DNA of 64,000 bases, taken from positions 23,333 to 87,332 of the forward strand of contig NZ_JAEVHL010000008.1 of NCBI RefSeq assembly GCF_016803395.1, written 5' to 3'. The translations under genes and the position numbers were made by a program. The notes below the pieces were generated by a model. That model made no database searches. It had not been told where the DNA came from and was given only the letters and a program-made list of their open reading frames with translations. This document shows positions 9,062 through 18,099 of this stretch, in pieces (the first letter of the stretch is position 1; each line of letters starts with the position of its first letter). Origin of the DNA: Micromonospora tarensis. GTDB taxonomy: Bacteria; Actinomycetota; Actinomycetes; Mycobacteriales; Micromonosporaceae.

Positions 9062-9119
9062 ATGTTGCGAACATTCCCTTGACATCGAGGAAACATCACA
9101 CGTATGAAGATAGATGTTT
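9062..9119. promoter_or_regulatory. Candidate operator/promoter: ATGTT-GCG-AACAT palindrome, TTGACA and AAACATC/GATGTTT repeat
   Basis: ATGTTGCGAACAT (9062-9074) is a perfect 5-3-5 palindrome. TTGACA lies at 9079-9084 with TATGAA at 9103-9108, an 18-base spacer. AAACATC (9091-9097) and GATGTTT (9113-9119) are inverted around that -10 candidate. The arrangement suggests a repressor-controlled promoter; direction and regulator are inferred only. Confidence 0.4.
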
Positions 9120-9241
9120 GGATGGAGGTCCGCAATCCTCGACTGGGGCTGATTGCCAGGGCCGCAGCTCGAGCGGCAGAGACGCCGCAGCGAGGGAGTC
9201 GATCACGGCCGTCGTCAACCGGGCAGGACGTCGGACGTCAC

Positions 9242-9278
9242 TCAATTAATTGACACTCACCTATTCCTGGCTCATCCT
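9242..9278 (+). promoter_or_regulatory. Candidate promoter with TCAATTAATTGA palindrome over the -35
   Basis: A perfect 12-bp palindrome (9242-9253) overlaps TTGACA (9250-9255); a weak -10 (CATCCT) follows after 17 bases. It would read toward the gene at 9475 with a leader of about 190 bases. An all-AT core in this GC-rich DNA is unlikely to be chance alone, but no regulator is assigned. Confidence 0.35.
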
Positions 9279-9474
9279 GAGCCCGTGGATCACCGGACGA
9301 GACCCCCAGCAAACATCACGCTGGGTGACGTCCCGCGGGTCTGACTGCCGTCTTCGGCGAGCGGCACGAGGACCGACCACCACCCTCGTGCCGTCGCACG
9401 CGTCCAGGCACAACCTGACGTGCTGCGGGGCCCGTGGTCGCTATCGGAGTTGCCCGTCCAACCTAGGAGACGCC

Positions 9475-12400
9475 ATGCGTCGCAACACACTGCTCATCTC
9501 AGTGATCGCCGGTCTGTTACTGGCACTCGGGCTCGCGCCACCCGCGTCGGCGGCCCCGGCCTTCCGGGCCCTGCTGTTCACCAAGACCGCCGGTTACCGG
9601 CACGACTCGATCCCCGCCGGGATCGCGATGTTCCAGCAACAGGCGGCGGCCAACAACTTCGAACTGGTGCAGACCGAGGACTCCAGCGTCTTCACCGCCA
9701 GCAACCTGGCGACCTTCGACGTCATCATCATGTTCCAGACCTCCGGCATGGTCTGGACCTCGGCCGCCCAGCGCCAGGCCGTGGAGGGCTACCTCGCCAG
9801 CGGCAAGGGCATCGTCGGCATCCACAACGCCACCGACATGGGTATCGAGAGCGAGTACCCGTGGTGGGACCAGACCATCAACGGCGGCGCGCACATGCCC
9901 GAGCACTCCCCCGGTGTGCTGCCCGGCACCGCCATCGTCGCCGACAAGCAGCACCCGTCGACGGCCGGCCTGCCGGACCGGTGGAACCGTAGCGAGGAGT
10001 GGTACAACTTCGACGCCAACCCGCGCGGCAACGTGCACGTGCTGGTGACCGCCGACGAGCGCACCTACAACCCGGGATCCCGGGCGATGGGCCCGGACCA
10101 CCCGATCTCCTGGTGCCGCAACGCCGGCGGTGGGCGGGTGTGGGCCACCGCGATGGGCCACGCGATCGACTCCTACAGCGAGACGAACTTCCGTAACCAC
10201 GTGCTCGGCGGAGTGCGGTGGGCGGCCGGCAACGTGGCCGGCGACTGTGGCGGCACCGTCTGGGGCAACTTCGAGAAGCGCACCCTCGACGACAACACCG
10301 TCGACCCGATGGCGATGGGGGTGGCGCCGGACGGCCGCGTCTTCTATGTAGAGCGCGGCGGCCAGGTGAAGATCTTCAAGCCCTCCACCAACAGCACCGT
10401 GACCGCCGGCACGCTCAGCGTCTACACCGGCGGCGAGGACGGCCTCACCGGCATGGCGCTGGACCCCAACTTCGCCAGCAACGGGTACATCTACCTGTAC
10501 CACTCACCGGCCAGCAGCAGCACCGACGTCAACCGGGTCTCCCGCTACACGGTCAGCGGTGACACGCTGAACACGTCCAGCGGTGTGACGATCATCGACA
10601 TCCCGGCGTACCGGGACCGCACGTTCCCGGAGCCCGGCCACACCGGCGGGTACATCGAGTTCGGCCCGGACGGCAACCTCTTCATCGGCACCGGCGACGA
10701 CACGCCGCCGAACCTCGACCCGAACTGGCAGGGCTACGCCCCGCTGGACTGGCGCTCGGGCAAGTCCAACCTGGACGCCGCCCGCAGCGCCGGTAACACC
10801 AACGACCTGCGCGGCAAGCTGCTGCGCATTCGCCCGTCGGCCAGCGGCGGCTACACCATCCCGAGCGGCAACCTCTACCCGCAGGGCACGGCGCAGACCA
10901 AGCCGGAAATCTACGCGATGGGCTTCCGCAACCCGTTCCGCTTCTCCATCGACCCGGCCAACGGTTGGGTCTACCTGGCCGACTACGGACCGGACCGGAA
11001 CCCACCCACCACCAACCGGGGCCCCGAGGGCCTGGTCGAGCTCAACGTGATCAAGACGCCCGGCAACTACGGCTGGCCGTTCTGCCACGTGACAACCAGC
11101 CGTACGCGCCGTACAACCCGGACACCGGCGTGGTCGGCGCGAAGTTCAACTGCTCGGCACCGGTCAACAACTCGCCCAACAACACCGGCCTGACCAACCT
11201 GAAGCCGGTCGTGGCACCCAACATCTGGTACGGCTACGGCACCTCGCCGACCTTCCCGGAGCTGGGCTCCGGCGGCTCGGCGCCGATGGGTGGGCCGGTC
11301 TACCGGTACGACCCGGCGAACACCTCCGCGACGAAGTTCCCGGCCTACTACGACGGCGTGCACTTCTTCTACGAGTGGGCGCGTAACTACGTCAAGGAGG
11401 TGCACTTCGACTCCTCCTCGGCAGTGACCCGCACCAACCCGTTCCTGCCCAACACGCGGTTCAACAAGCCGATGGACATGGAGTTCGGCAAGGACGGCTC
11501 GCTCTACCTGCTGGAGTGGGGCACCAACTTCGGTGGCGGCAACAGCGACTCCGGGCTCTACCGGATCGACTACATCCAGGGCGGTCGGTCGCCGATCGCC
11601 AAGGCCACCGGCACGCCGACCAGTGGTAGCGCACCGCTCACCGTCCAGTTCAGCAGCGCCGGCACTGCCGACCCGGACCCGGGCAACACGCTGAGCTACC
11701 AGTGGACGTTCGGTGACGGCACCACCTCCACCGCTGCCAACCCGTCGAAGGTGTACACCGCCAACGGCAACTACACAGCGCAGTTGAAGGTCACCGACAA
11801 CACCGGCAAGACAGGCTTCGCCAACGTCCAGATCACCGTCGGCAACAGCGCGCCGGTGCTCACCATCACCACCCCGCCCAACGGAGGCATGCTCACCTTC
11901 GGCGACCGGGTGCCGTACCAGATCACGGTGACCGACCCGGACGGCGGAACCGTCGACTGCTCGAAGGTGTTCCTCAACCCGGCGCTGGGTCACGACGACC
12001 ACGCGCACGAGACCACCGAGTACCCGGGCTGCTCGGGGACCATCTCCACCGACCTGCTCGGTGGCCACCCCGACGGCGCCAACCTGTTCTACGTGCTGAA
12101 CGCCCGGTACACCGACAGCGGCGGTGCGGGGGGCGCGGCCCCGCTCACCGGCACCGCGCAGGCGATCCTGCAACCGAAGCACAAGCAGTCCGAGTACTTC
12201 AGCAGCCAGTCCGGCATCCGGGTCGTCGACCAGGCCGCCGCGGAGAGCACCAAGCGCGTCGGTGACATCTCCACCAACGACTGGATCGCGTTCAGCCCGA
12301 TGAGCCTGTCCGGCATCTCGACCGTCAGTTACCGGCTGTCGTCGCCGTCCGGGGGCGGCTCGATCGAGCTGCGCGCCGACTCGCCGACCGGCACGCTGCT

Positions 12401-13025
12401 GGCCACCACGACGGTGCCCAGCACCGGTGGTTGGGACAACTACCAGTCCACCACACCGGTGAGCGTCGCCGCCCTCAGCGGGACGCACACGCTCTACATG
12501 GTGTTCAAGAACAGCAGCAACTCGTTCGATCTGGACTCGCACACCTTCGGCGGCAACGGCGTCGGCGTACCCGGCACCGGCACCGGCGGTGGCCTGGCGG
12601 GTAAGACCTACACGGTCACCGCCCAGCACAGCAACAAGCTGATGGACGTCAGCGGGGTCTCCACCGCCGACGGCGCCCAGATCACCCAGTGGGCGGCCAC
12701 CGGCGGCAACAACCAGAAGTGGCAGGCGGTCGACGCGGGCAGCGGTGCGGTCTACCTCAAGGCGCTGCACAGCGGCAAGTGCGTCGAGGTGGTGGGCAGC
12801 TCCACCGCGGCGGGCGCCTTCCTCCAGCAGGCCACCTGCAACAACGGCAACCAGCAGAAGTTCACCGCGACCGCGACCGGAACCTCCGGCGTGTACACGG
12901 TGCGCAGCGTGCTGAGCGGGCTCTGCGTGGACGTCAACGGCGCGTCCACCGCCGACGGCGCCCGGCTGTTGCAGTGGACCTGCCACAGCGCCACCAACCA
13001 GCAGTGGCGGTTCACCGCGGTGTGA
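9475..13025 (+). pseudogene. Secreted ThuA - PQQ-type sugar dehydrogenase - PKD - CBM6-like - ricin fusion, frameshifted at about 11089
   Basis: ATG 9475 follows TAGGAGACGCC and starts a Sec signal peptide ending PASAAPAF. Domains in order: ThuA-like (residues about 25-260, KTAGYRHDSIPAG), glucose/sorbosone dehydrogenase beta-propeller (about 265-705, FVERGG-like strands, GHTGGYIEFGPDGNLFIGTGD, GFRNPFRFS), PKD (about 715-795, WTFGDGTTST), a beta-sandwich CBM6-like domain, and a C-terminal ricin trefoil (NQKW, QQKF, NQQW). The frame breaks after YGWPFCH: CACGTGACAACC should read CACGGTGACAACC, giving HGDNQPYAPYN and continuing to TGA 13025. Adding one base gives 1184 codons. As read, the product stops at 11193. 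Known: such proteins bind calcium and PQQ or act as polysaccharide-associated oxidoreductases; substrate unknown. Confidence 0.85.
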
Positions 13026-13050
13026 CCCGCGGGCTGTCGCGGTAACGCAT

Positions 13051-13106
13051 GACGTCCCGGTCGGGGCCGGTTTCCGAGGATCGGAGCCGGTCCCGGCCGG
13101 GACGTC
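13051..13106. terminator. Strong hairpin between convergent genes
   Basis: Arms 13051-13070 and 13087-13106 pair over 20 bp with two G-U wobbles, and the loop holds a further CCGA/TCGG stem. It sits between the stop at 13025 and the stop at 13111 on the other strand, so it can serve both. Confidence 0.75.
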
Positions 13107-13110
13107 GACG

Positions 13111-14115
13111 TCAGCCCGGACGGACCGCCGAGCCCTCAGCCGGCGCGGCGAGCAGCCCGGCCTCGACCAGGGCGTCCCACAGGGCCTCCGGTACGGCCGC
13201 CTCCGACCGTCGCATTGTCTCGGCCACCTGCGACTCGTTGCGGACACCGACCACCGTCGACACCACGGCCGGGTGCCGCCGGACGAAGGCGAGTGCCGCC
13301 TGCGGCAGGGTCACGCCGTACGTCTCACAGACCGCCGCGATCCGCCGCGCCCGCTCGATCACGTCCGCCGGGGCCTGCTGGTAGTTGTAGACGGCGTCGG
13401 CCGGGGGCCGGTCCCGCGAGAGCAGCCCCGAGTTGTAGACGCCCGCGATGACCACGCCCACGCCCCGGCTGCCGGCGATCGGCAGCAGGTCGTCGGCCGC
13501 ACCCTGTTCGAGCAGCGTGTACCGCCCGGCGCACATCAGCACGTCGACGTCGGTCTCCCGGACGAACCGGGCCAGCATCGCCGACTGGTTCATCCCGGCG
13601 CCGATGGCGCCCACGACACCCTGGTCGCGCAGGTCGGCCAGGGCGGGCACGGCCTCCCGCGCGGCCTGTTCCCAGTGGTCGTCCGGGTCGTGCAGGTAGG
13701 CGACGTCGATCCGGTCCAGCCCGAGCCGATCCAGGCTGGCCTCGATCGAGCGACGGACGCCGTCCCGGCTGAAGTCCCACACCCGCCGATGGCTCGCCGG
13801 AACGTCGAACCCCTCGGCGTCGCGCAGGTGCGCGTCCTGCGGCGACGGCACCAGCCGCCGCCCCACCTTCGTCGACACGACGAACTCGTCGCGCGGTCGC
13901 TCCCGCAACGCGACGCCGAGGCGCCGCTCGGACAGCCCGAGGCCGTAGTGCGGCGCGGTGTCGAAATACCGCACACCCGCCGCCCAGGCCGCGTCGACCG
14001 CGACGGCGAACTCCTCGTCCGTCGTCGCCCGGTACAGGTTGCCGCCCTGCGCCGCGCCGAAGCCCAGCTCGGTGAGGCGTATCGCGGGGCGACGCGGTAG
14101 GGACCGCGCCCTCAC
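13111..14115 (-). CDS. Aldo/keto reductase, L-fucose (D-threo-aldose) dehydrogenase-like
   Basis: 334 residues of the aldo/keto reductase TIM-barrel family: YFDTAPHYGLGLSE carries the catalytic Asp and Tyr, VSTKVGR the catalytic Lys, and DVAYLHDPD the barrel strand with the active-site His; VVGVRNESQ near the end contacts NADP. The close resemblance in layout to D-threo-aldose 1-dehydrogenases suggests oxidation of L-fucose or a similar aldose to the lactone. GTG 14115 overlaps the stop of the amidohydrolase gene as GTGA. It is the last gene of the catabolic operon; a strong terminator follows. Confidence 0.82.
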   Translation of the reverse strand: MRARSLPRRPAIRLTELGFGAAQGGNLYRATTDEEFAVAVDAAWAAGVRYFDTAPHYGLGLSERRLGVALRERPRDEFVVSTKVGRRLVPSPQDAHLRDAEGFDVPASHRRVWDFSRDGVRRSIEASLDRLGLDRIDVAYLHDPDDHWEQAAREAVPALADLRDQGVVGAIGAGMNQSAMLARFVRETDVDVLMCAGRYTLLEQGAADDLLPIAGSRGVGVVIAGVYNSGLLSRDRPPADAVYNYQQAPADVIERARRIAAVCETYGVTLPQAALAFVRRHPAVVSTVVGVRNESQVAETMRRSEAAVPEALWDALVEAGLLAAPAEGSAVRPG

Positions 14116-14990
14116 GACGAGCCCAGCCGGTAGACCCGGCGGGCCGTGTCGCCCCAGACCGGCGCCTGCTCGGCCACGTCGTGGTCACCCAGCAGCTCGG
14201 CCAACGCCTCCACCCACCGCGCGTACGAGCTGGCCAGCAGACAGACCGGCCAGTCCGAGCCGAACATCAGCCGGCCCGGCCCGAACGCCTCGACGGCGTC
14301 CTCGACGGCGGGGCGCAGGTCCGCCGGCGTCCAGTGCGCCTGCCGCACCTCCGTCACCAGCCCGGAGAGCTTCGCCGTCGTGTTCGGGGCGGCCGCCAAC
14401 GCCCGCAGGTCCCGACTCCAGTCCGCCACCTCGGGGCGGCCCAGCGCGGGCTTGCCCAGGTGATCGAGGACGAAGCTCACCTCGGGCAGGTCGCGCGCCA
14501 GCCGCGTGGCCATCGGGAGCTGGTGCTGGCGGACCAGCAGGTCGAAGACCAGACCGGCGGCGCCCACCGCCGCGATCCCCCGTCGAACGTCCGGACGGTC
14601 CAGGTACGCCGGGTCGGTCTCGGACTGCACGAGGTGGCGGATGCCGACGAGTCGATCCCCACCCGGTCCGGCCCGGAAGCGGTCGAGGCGGTCCGCGACG
14701 TCGTCGGCGGTCAGGTCCACCCAACCGACGACCCCACGGACCAGAGCGTCCTCCGCCGCCATCTCCAGCAGGTCCACCGTCTCGGTCTCGCTGGCGATGG
14801 ACTGCACCACCACGGTCTCGGTGACTCCGGCCGCCCGGGCCAGCGGCGCGAGGTCGGCGGGTTCGAAGTCGGCGTCGATCGCCGCCATGGTCACCGGATC
14901 GATCCACGGCTGCGGGTGCCGTGCGCGGACCCAGAGGTGGTGGTGTGCGTCGACGATTCCGGTTCGCCGGGGCACCTGCCCGCCCGTCAC
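14112..14990 (-). CDS. Amidohydrolase, sugar lactonase-like (COG3618)
   Basis: About 292 residues of the amidohydrolase_2 family. IVDAHHHLW near the N-terminus provides the metal-binding HxH; FVLDHLGKP and FGSDWP are the conserved strand-end His and Asp. Enzymes of this group (L-fuconolactonase, L-rhamnonolactonase, 2-pyrone-4,6-dicarboxylate lactonase) open sugar lactones. In this operon it would hydrolyse the lactone made by the aldo/keto reductase. GTG 14990 overlaps the SDR stop as GTGA, matching the other junctions in the operon; ATG 15002 is an alternative four codons longer. Its own TGA overlaps the next start. Confidence 0.82.
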   Translation of the reverse strand: MTGGQVPRRTGIVDAHHHLWVRARHPQPWIDPVTMAAIDADFEPADLAPLARAAGVTETVVVQSIASETETVDLLEMAAEDALVRGVVGWVDLTADDVADRLDRFRAGPGGDRLVGIRHLVQSETDPAYLDRPDVRRGIAAVGAAGLVFDLLVRQHQLPMATRLARDLPEVSFVLDHLGKPALGRPEVADWSRDLRALAAAPNTTAKLSGLVTEVRQAHWTPADLRPAVEDAVEAFGPGRLMFGSDWPVCLLASSYARWVEALAELLGDHDVAEQAPVWGDTARRVYRLGSS

Positions 14991-15748
14991 CGGCCCAGCC
15001 ATCCGCCGTCGACGGGCAGCACGACGCCGTTGACGTAGTCCGACGCGGCCGACGCCAGGAACACCGTGGCACCGCCCAGGTCGTCGGCGCGGCCCCACCG
15101 GCCGGCCGGGATGCGCGCCCGGATCGCCTGGTCACGATCGGGGTCGTCGCGTAGCGCCCGGGTGTTGTCGGTGGCGATGTAGCCGGGCGCGATGGCGTTG
15201 ACGTTCACCCCGTGCGCCGCCCACTCGTTGGCGAGCGCCCTGGTGAGCCCGGCAACGCCGGACTTCGACGCGGCGTAGCCGGGGACGGTGATGCCGCCCT
15301 GGAAGCTCAACAGCGACGCGGTGAAGATGATCTTCCCGTGCCCACGCTCGACCATCGTCCGGCCGATCTCCCGGCTCAGCACGAACTGGCTGCTCAGGTT
15401 CACCTCGATCACCTGGTCCCACATCTCGTCCGGGTGGTCGACGGCCGGGGTGCGGGCGATCGTGCCGCCGTTGTTCACCAGGATGTCGACCGGCCCGAGA
15501 GCGGTGAGGTCCGCGGCCAGCCGGTGCACCGCCGCCCGGTCACCGAGATCCGCCCGCAGCGCGGTGAAGCGGCGGCCCGTCGCCCGTACCCGCTGCTCGA
15601 CCTCGCTGCCGCTCGGTTCGAGCTGGGCCGAGACACCCACGATGTCGGCGCCGGCCCGGGCCAGCGCCTCGGCCATGGCGAGGCCGATGCCGCGCCGGGC
15701 CCCGGTCACCACGGCGGTCCGTCCGGACAGATCGAACAGCGCGCTCAC
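14987..15748 (-). CDS. Short-chain dehydrogenase (2-keto-3-deoxy-sugar-acid dehydrogenase/KduD-like)
   Basis: 253 residues of the classical SDR family: TGARRGIG binds NAD(P), NNGG stabilises the fold, and the Ser-Tyr-Lys catalytic set lies in TASLL / GYAASKSG. Closest pattern is the gluconate 5-dehydrogenase/KduD group; in the fucose pathway the SDR oxidises 2-keto-3-deoxy-fuconate. GTG 15748 overlaps the stop of the alcohol dehydrogenase gene as GTGA and the 3' end overlaps the amidohydrolase start. Substrate is inferred from neighbours. Confidence 0.85.
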   Translation of the reverse strand: MSALFDLSGRTAVVTGARRGIGLAMAEALARAGADIVGVSAQLEPSGSEVEQRVRATGRRFTALRADLGDRAAVHRLAADLTALGPVDILVNNGGTIARTPAVDHPDEMWDQVIEVNLSSQFVLSREIGRTMVERGHGKIIFTASLLSFQGGITVPGYAASKSGVAGLTRALANEWAAHGVNVNAIAPGYIATDNTRALRDDPDRDQAIRARIPAGRWGRADDLGGATVFLASAASDYVNGVVLPVDGGWLGR

Positions 15749-16770
15749 CGGTCGCCCTCCCGCACGTCGAGCAGTACCTTCATCACGCCGCCACCCTCCA
15801 GTGCGGTGAACGCCTCGGCGACCGCCTCCACCGGTTCGATTCGGGAGATGAGCTGCCGCGCCGGGATCGCGCCCGAGGCGACCAGCCGGATCGCCTCCGC
15901 CATGTCGTCGCGCTGGTACAGCCGGGCACCGAGGAGCTCCAGCTCACGCCAGAAGAACCGGTGCAGGTTGACCTCTCGGGGCTTCGGATGGATCGCCACC
16001 AGCACCAGCCGACCGCGGGTGGCGAGGACGTCGACCGCCGTGGCCACGCCGGCGGCGGCGCCGGACACCTCGAAGGCGATGTCGGCGCCCGCGCCGTCGG
16101 TACGGTCGTTGACCATCGCCACGACGTCGGTCGAGCCCGGGTCGACGACCTCGATACCGACCTCCTGGGCCACCGCGCGCCGGAACGGGTCCGGCTCGAC
16201 GAGCAGCACCCGCGCGCCGCGGCCTCGGGCGACGGTGGCGATGAGGACCCCGACCGGCCCACCGCCGACCACTACCACCTGGTCGTCGGCGCTGACGTCC
16301 GCCCGCCGCACGTCGTGCACCGCGACCGCCACCGGCTCGACGAGCGCCGCGTGGTCCAGCGGCAACTCCTCGGGCAGCGGCAGGACCAGCTCCTCCGGGA
16401 CGGTCCAGGAGGACTGCATGGCTCCCGGCGAGTCGATGCCGAGAAAGTTCATCGCGTGGCAGACGTGGGAGTTGCCACGCCGGCAGGCCGGGCACCGTCC
16501 GCAGGGCCGGGTCGGCATCACCGTGACGGGCTGGCCGACGCGCCAGCCGGTGACGTCCTCGCCGACGGCCGCGATCCGCCCGGACATCTCGTGCCCGATG
16601 ACGGCGGCGGGGCCGACCCGGGCGTCCATGTCGCCGTGGTAGATGTGCAGATCAGTACCGCAGATCCCGGTGTACGCCACAGCGATCCGCAGCTGACCGC
16701 GGCCCGGTGGCTCCGGGTCGCGATCCTCGATCCCGAGGTGCCGCGCCCCCCGGTAGACGACTGCCTTCAT
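15745..16770 (-). CDS. Zinc-dependent alcohol/sorbitol dehydrogenase (MDR superfamily)
   Basis: 341 residues. ICGTDLHIYHGD holds the catalytic-zinc Cys, GHEMSGRI the zinc His-Glu, and CGRCPACRRGNSHVC the four structural-zinc cysteines; VVVVGGGPVGV is the Rossmann NAD(P)-binding turn. ATG 16770 is six bases after a clear GGAGGA, so translation starts independently, whereas the following three genes are joined by GTGA overlaps. Resembles threonine/galactitol/L-galactonate-type dehydrogenases. In a sugar-acid pathway it could oxidise the sugar, the keto-acid or the lactaldehyde product; which one cannot be decided here. Confidence 0.87.
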   Translation of the reverse strand: MKAVVYRGARHLGIEDRDPEPPGRGQLRIAVAYTGICGTDLHIYHGDMDARVGPAAVIGHEMSGRIAAVGEDVTGWRVGQPVTVMPTRPCGRCPACRRGNSHVCHAMNFLGIDSPGAMQSSWTVPEELVLPLPEELPLDHAALVEPVAVAVHDVRRADVSADDQVVVVGGGPVGVLIATVARGRGARVLLVEPDPFRRAVAQEVGIEVVDPGSTDVVAMVNDRTDGAGADIAFEVSGAAAGVATAVDVLATRGRLVLVAIHPKPREVNLHRFFWRELELLGARLYQRDDMAEAIRLVASGAIPARQLISRIEPVEAVAEAFTALEGGGVMKVLLDVREGDR

Positions 16771-16820
16771 CGTTCCTCCGTCTCGACGTCGGCACGTCCA
16801 TCGCGCCGACCGGGCATGGT

Positions 16821-16851
16821 CGTGGGTGCACCGCACCGCGGTGCACCCACG
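16821..16851 (-). terminator. Intra-operon hairpin, 14-bp stem and 3-base loop
   Basis: CGTGGGTGCACCGC (16821-16834) and its perfect complement (16838-16851) flank ACC. It lies after the dehydratase stop and before the alcohol dehydrogenase start. There is no U-tract, so it may terminate partly, protect the upstream 3' end, or divide the operon into two expression levels. Confidence 0.6.
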
Positions 16852-16874
16852 CCTGCCGTGCTCTGGTGGTCAGC

Positions 16875-18098
16875 TCAGTGCCGTACGGTCGGCGACACCT
16901 CGGCCCGGGAGGGCAGCGGAACGGCCGGCACCTGGCGGGCCGGGACGACCCCGTCGAGCCCGGCCAGCAGCCGCCTTCCGGCCCGCTCCGGCCGCACGTT
17001 GGGGCTGTCGGCCGTCTGCGTCCACGGGAGCCGATTGGCCGCAGTGATCTGCCCCTCGTCCACCCGGACGCCCAGCCCTGGTGAGTCGCCGAGGATGAAG
17101 GCGCCATCCTCGACGTGCAGGTCGATGGAGATGCCCAGCGGTGGACGCAGGTCCTGTAGCTCGCTGGTCAGATGGTTCGGGACCGAGGTCGCGGCGTGCA
17201 GCAGCCCGACCGGGCTGTTGCCGATCGGGCTGACCGGCAGGTCGTAGGCGTGGGCCAGGGCGGACGCCCGCAAAAAGTGGGTCACCCCCCAGACGGCAGC
17301 CATCTGGACGACGTCGACCGCCCCGGCGGCGATCAGCGGACGGTACTGTTCCAGCCCGGTGAGGTTCTCGCCGGTGGCGACCGACGCGCACACTCCACGG
17401 CTGACCGCCGCGAGACCCTCGGCGTCCCAGCGCCGGACCGGCTCCTCGATCCAGATCAGGTCCAGGGTGCGTTCCAGTTCGCAGACGTGCCGGACGGCCT
17501 GCTTGCGGGTCCAGGCCTCGTTCACGTCGAGCATCAGACCCGGCCGCCGGCCGTGCCCGGCCTCGGTCAGCACCTCCCTGACCAGACCGAGGCGGTGCCG
17601 GTCGGCCTCGATGTCGAGGCCGCCCTTGAGCTTGGCCGCCCGCAGACCGTGGCTCGCGTAGACCTCGTACTCCGCGACGAGTTCGTCGTCGGTGAGCCCG
17701 ATGTCCAGGCCGGACGCGTAGGCGGTGACCCGCCGGTCACGCCCGCCGAGCAGCCGCCACAGCGGCTCGCCGGCGGCCTGCGCCTTGATGTCCCACAGCG
17801 CGGTGTCCAAGGCGCCGATGGTGCCGAACACCGGGCCGGCGTGACCGGCCTTGAAGGTGTGCCGCAGCATCCGGTCGTACAGGGTCGTCACCGCACGGGG
17901 GTCTTCGCCCTCGATGGCGGCGAAGATCCGCTCGATCTCGACGTGCGGCCCGAGGCCGACTCCCGAGATGCCCTCGTCGGTGTCGACGAGGACGATCGAA
18001 ATCGGCACCACCCCGTCGGCGAACACGCCGTTGGCGTCGCCGACGGGCCGCCCCCATTCCTGGACCGTGGTGAGCGTCCGATATCCCGTGATCCGCAT
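16875..18098 (-). CDS. Mandelate racemase/enolase-superfamily sugar-acid dehydratase
   Basis: 407 residues: N-terminal capping domain followed by a TIM barrel with AAKLKGG (KxK base), LMLDVNEAW (first metal Asp), WIEEPV (metal Glu) and ATGENLTG (third metal Glu). The usual His-Asp dyad region reads VVQMAAVWGVTHF and SPIGNS. Known family role: Mg-dependent removal of water from an acid sugar such as L-fuconate, D-galactonate or L-rhamnonate. ATG 18098 comes one base after the permease stop (TGAC ATG) with GAAGGG upstream, so it is coupled to the importer; an in-frame upstream start would overlap that gene. The exact substrate is inferred, not shown. Confidence 0.82.
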   Translation of the reverse strand: MRITGYRTLTTVQEWGRPVGDANGVFADGVVPISIVLVDTDEGISGVGLGPHVEIERIFAAIEGEDPRAVTTLYDRMLRHTFKAGHAGPVFGTIGALDTALWDIKAQAAGEPLWRLLGGRDRRVTAYASGLDIGLTDDELVAEYEVYASHGLRAAKLKGGLDIEADRHRLGLVREVLTEAGHGRRPGLMLDVNEAWTRKQAVRHVCELERTLDLIWIEEPVRRWDAEGLAAVSRGVCASVATGENLTGLEQYRPLIAAGAVDVVQMAAVWGVTHFLRASALAHAYDLPVSPIGNSPVGLLHAATSVPNHLTSELQDLRPPLGISIDLHVEDGAFILGDSPGLGVRVDEGQITAANRLPWTQTADSPNVRPERAGRRLLAGLDGVVPARQVPAVPLPSRAEVSPTVRH

Positions 18099-18099
18099 G

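Larger units (their letters stand above)
8950..9474. other. Divergent control region between ABC operon and ThuA/dehydrogenase gene
   Basis: This 525-bp gap has no convincing gene. It is noticeably AT-richer than the rest and contains a 13-bp palindrome, a spaced inverted repeat, two TTGACA hexamers and a 12-bp palindrome, listed separately. Short frames crossing it lack family features. Confidence 0.6.

Noticed and set aside
11067..13247. Large antisense frame under the ThuA-dehydrogenase gene
   Set aside because: No recognisable motif; the plus strand shows PKD, CBM and ricin signatures throughout.
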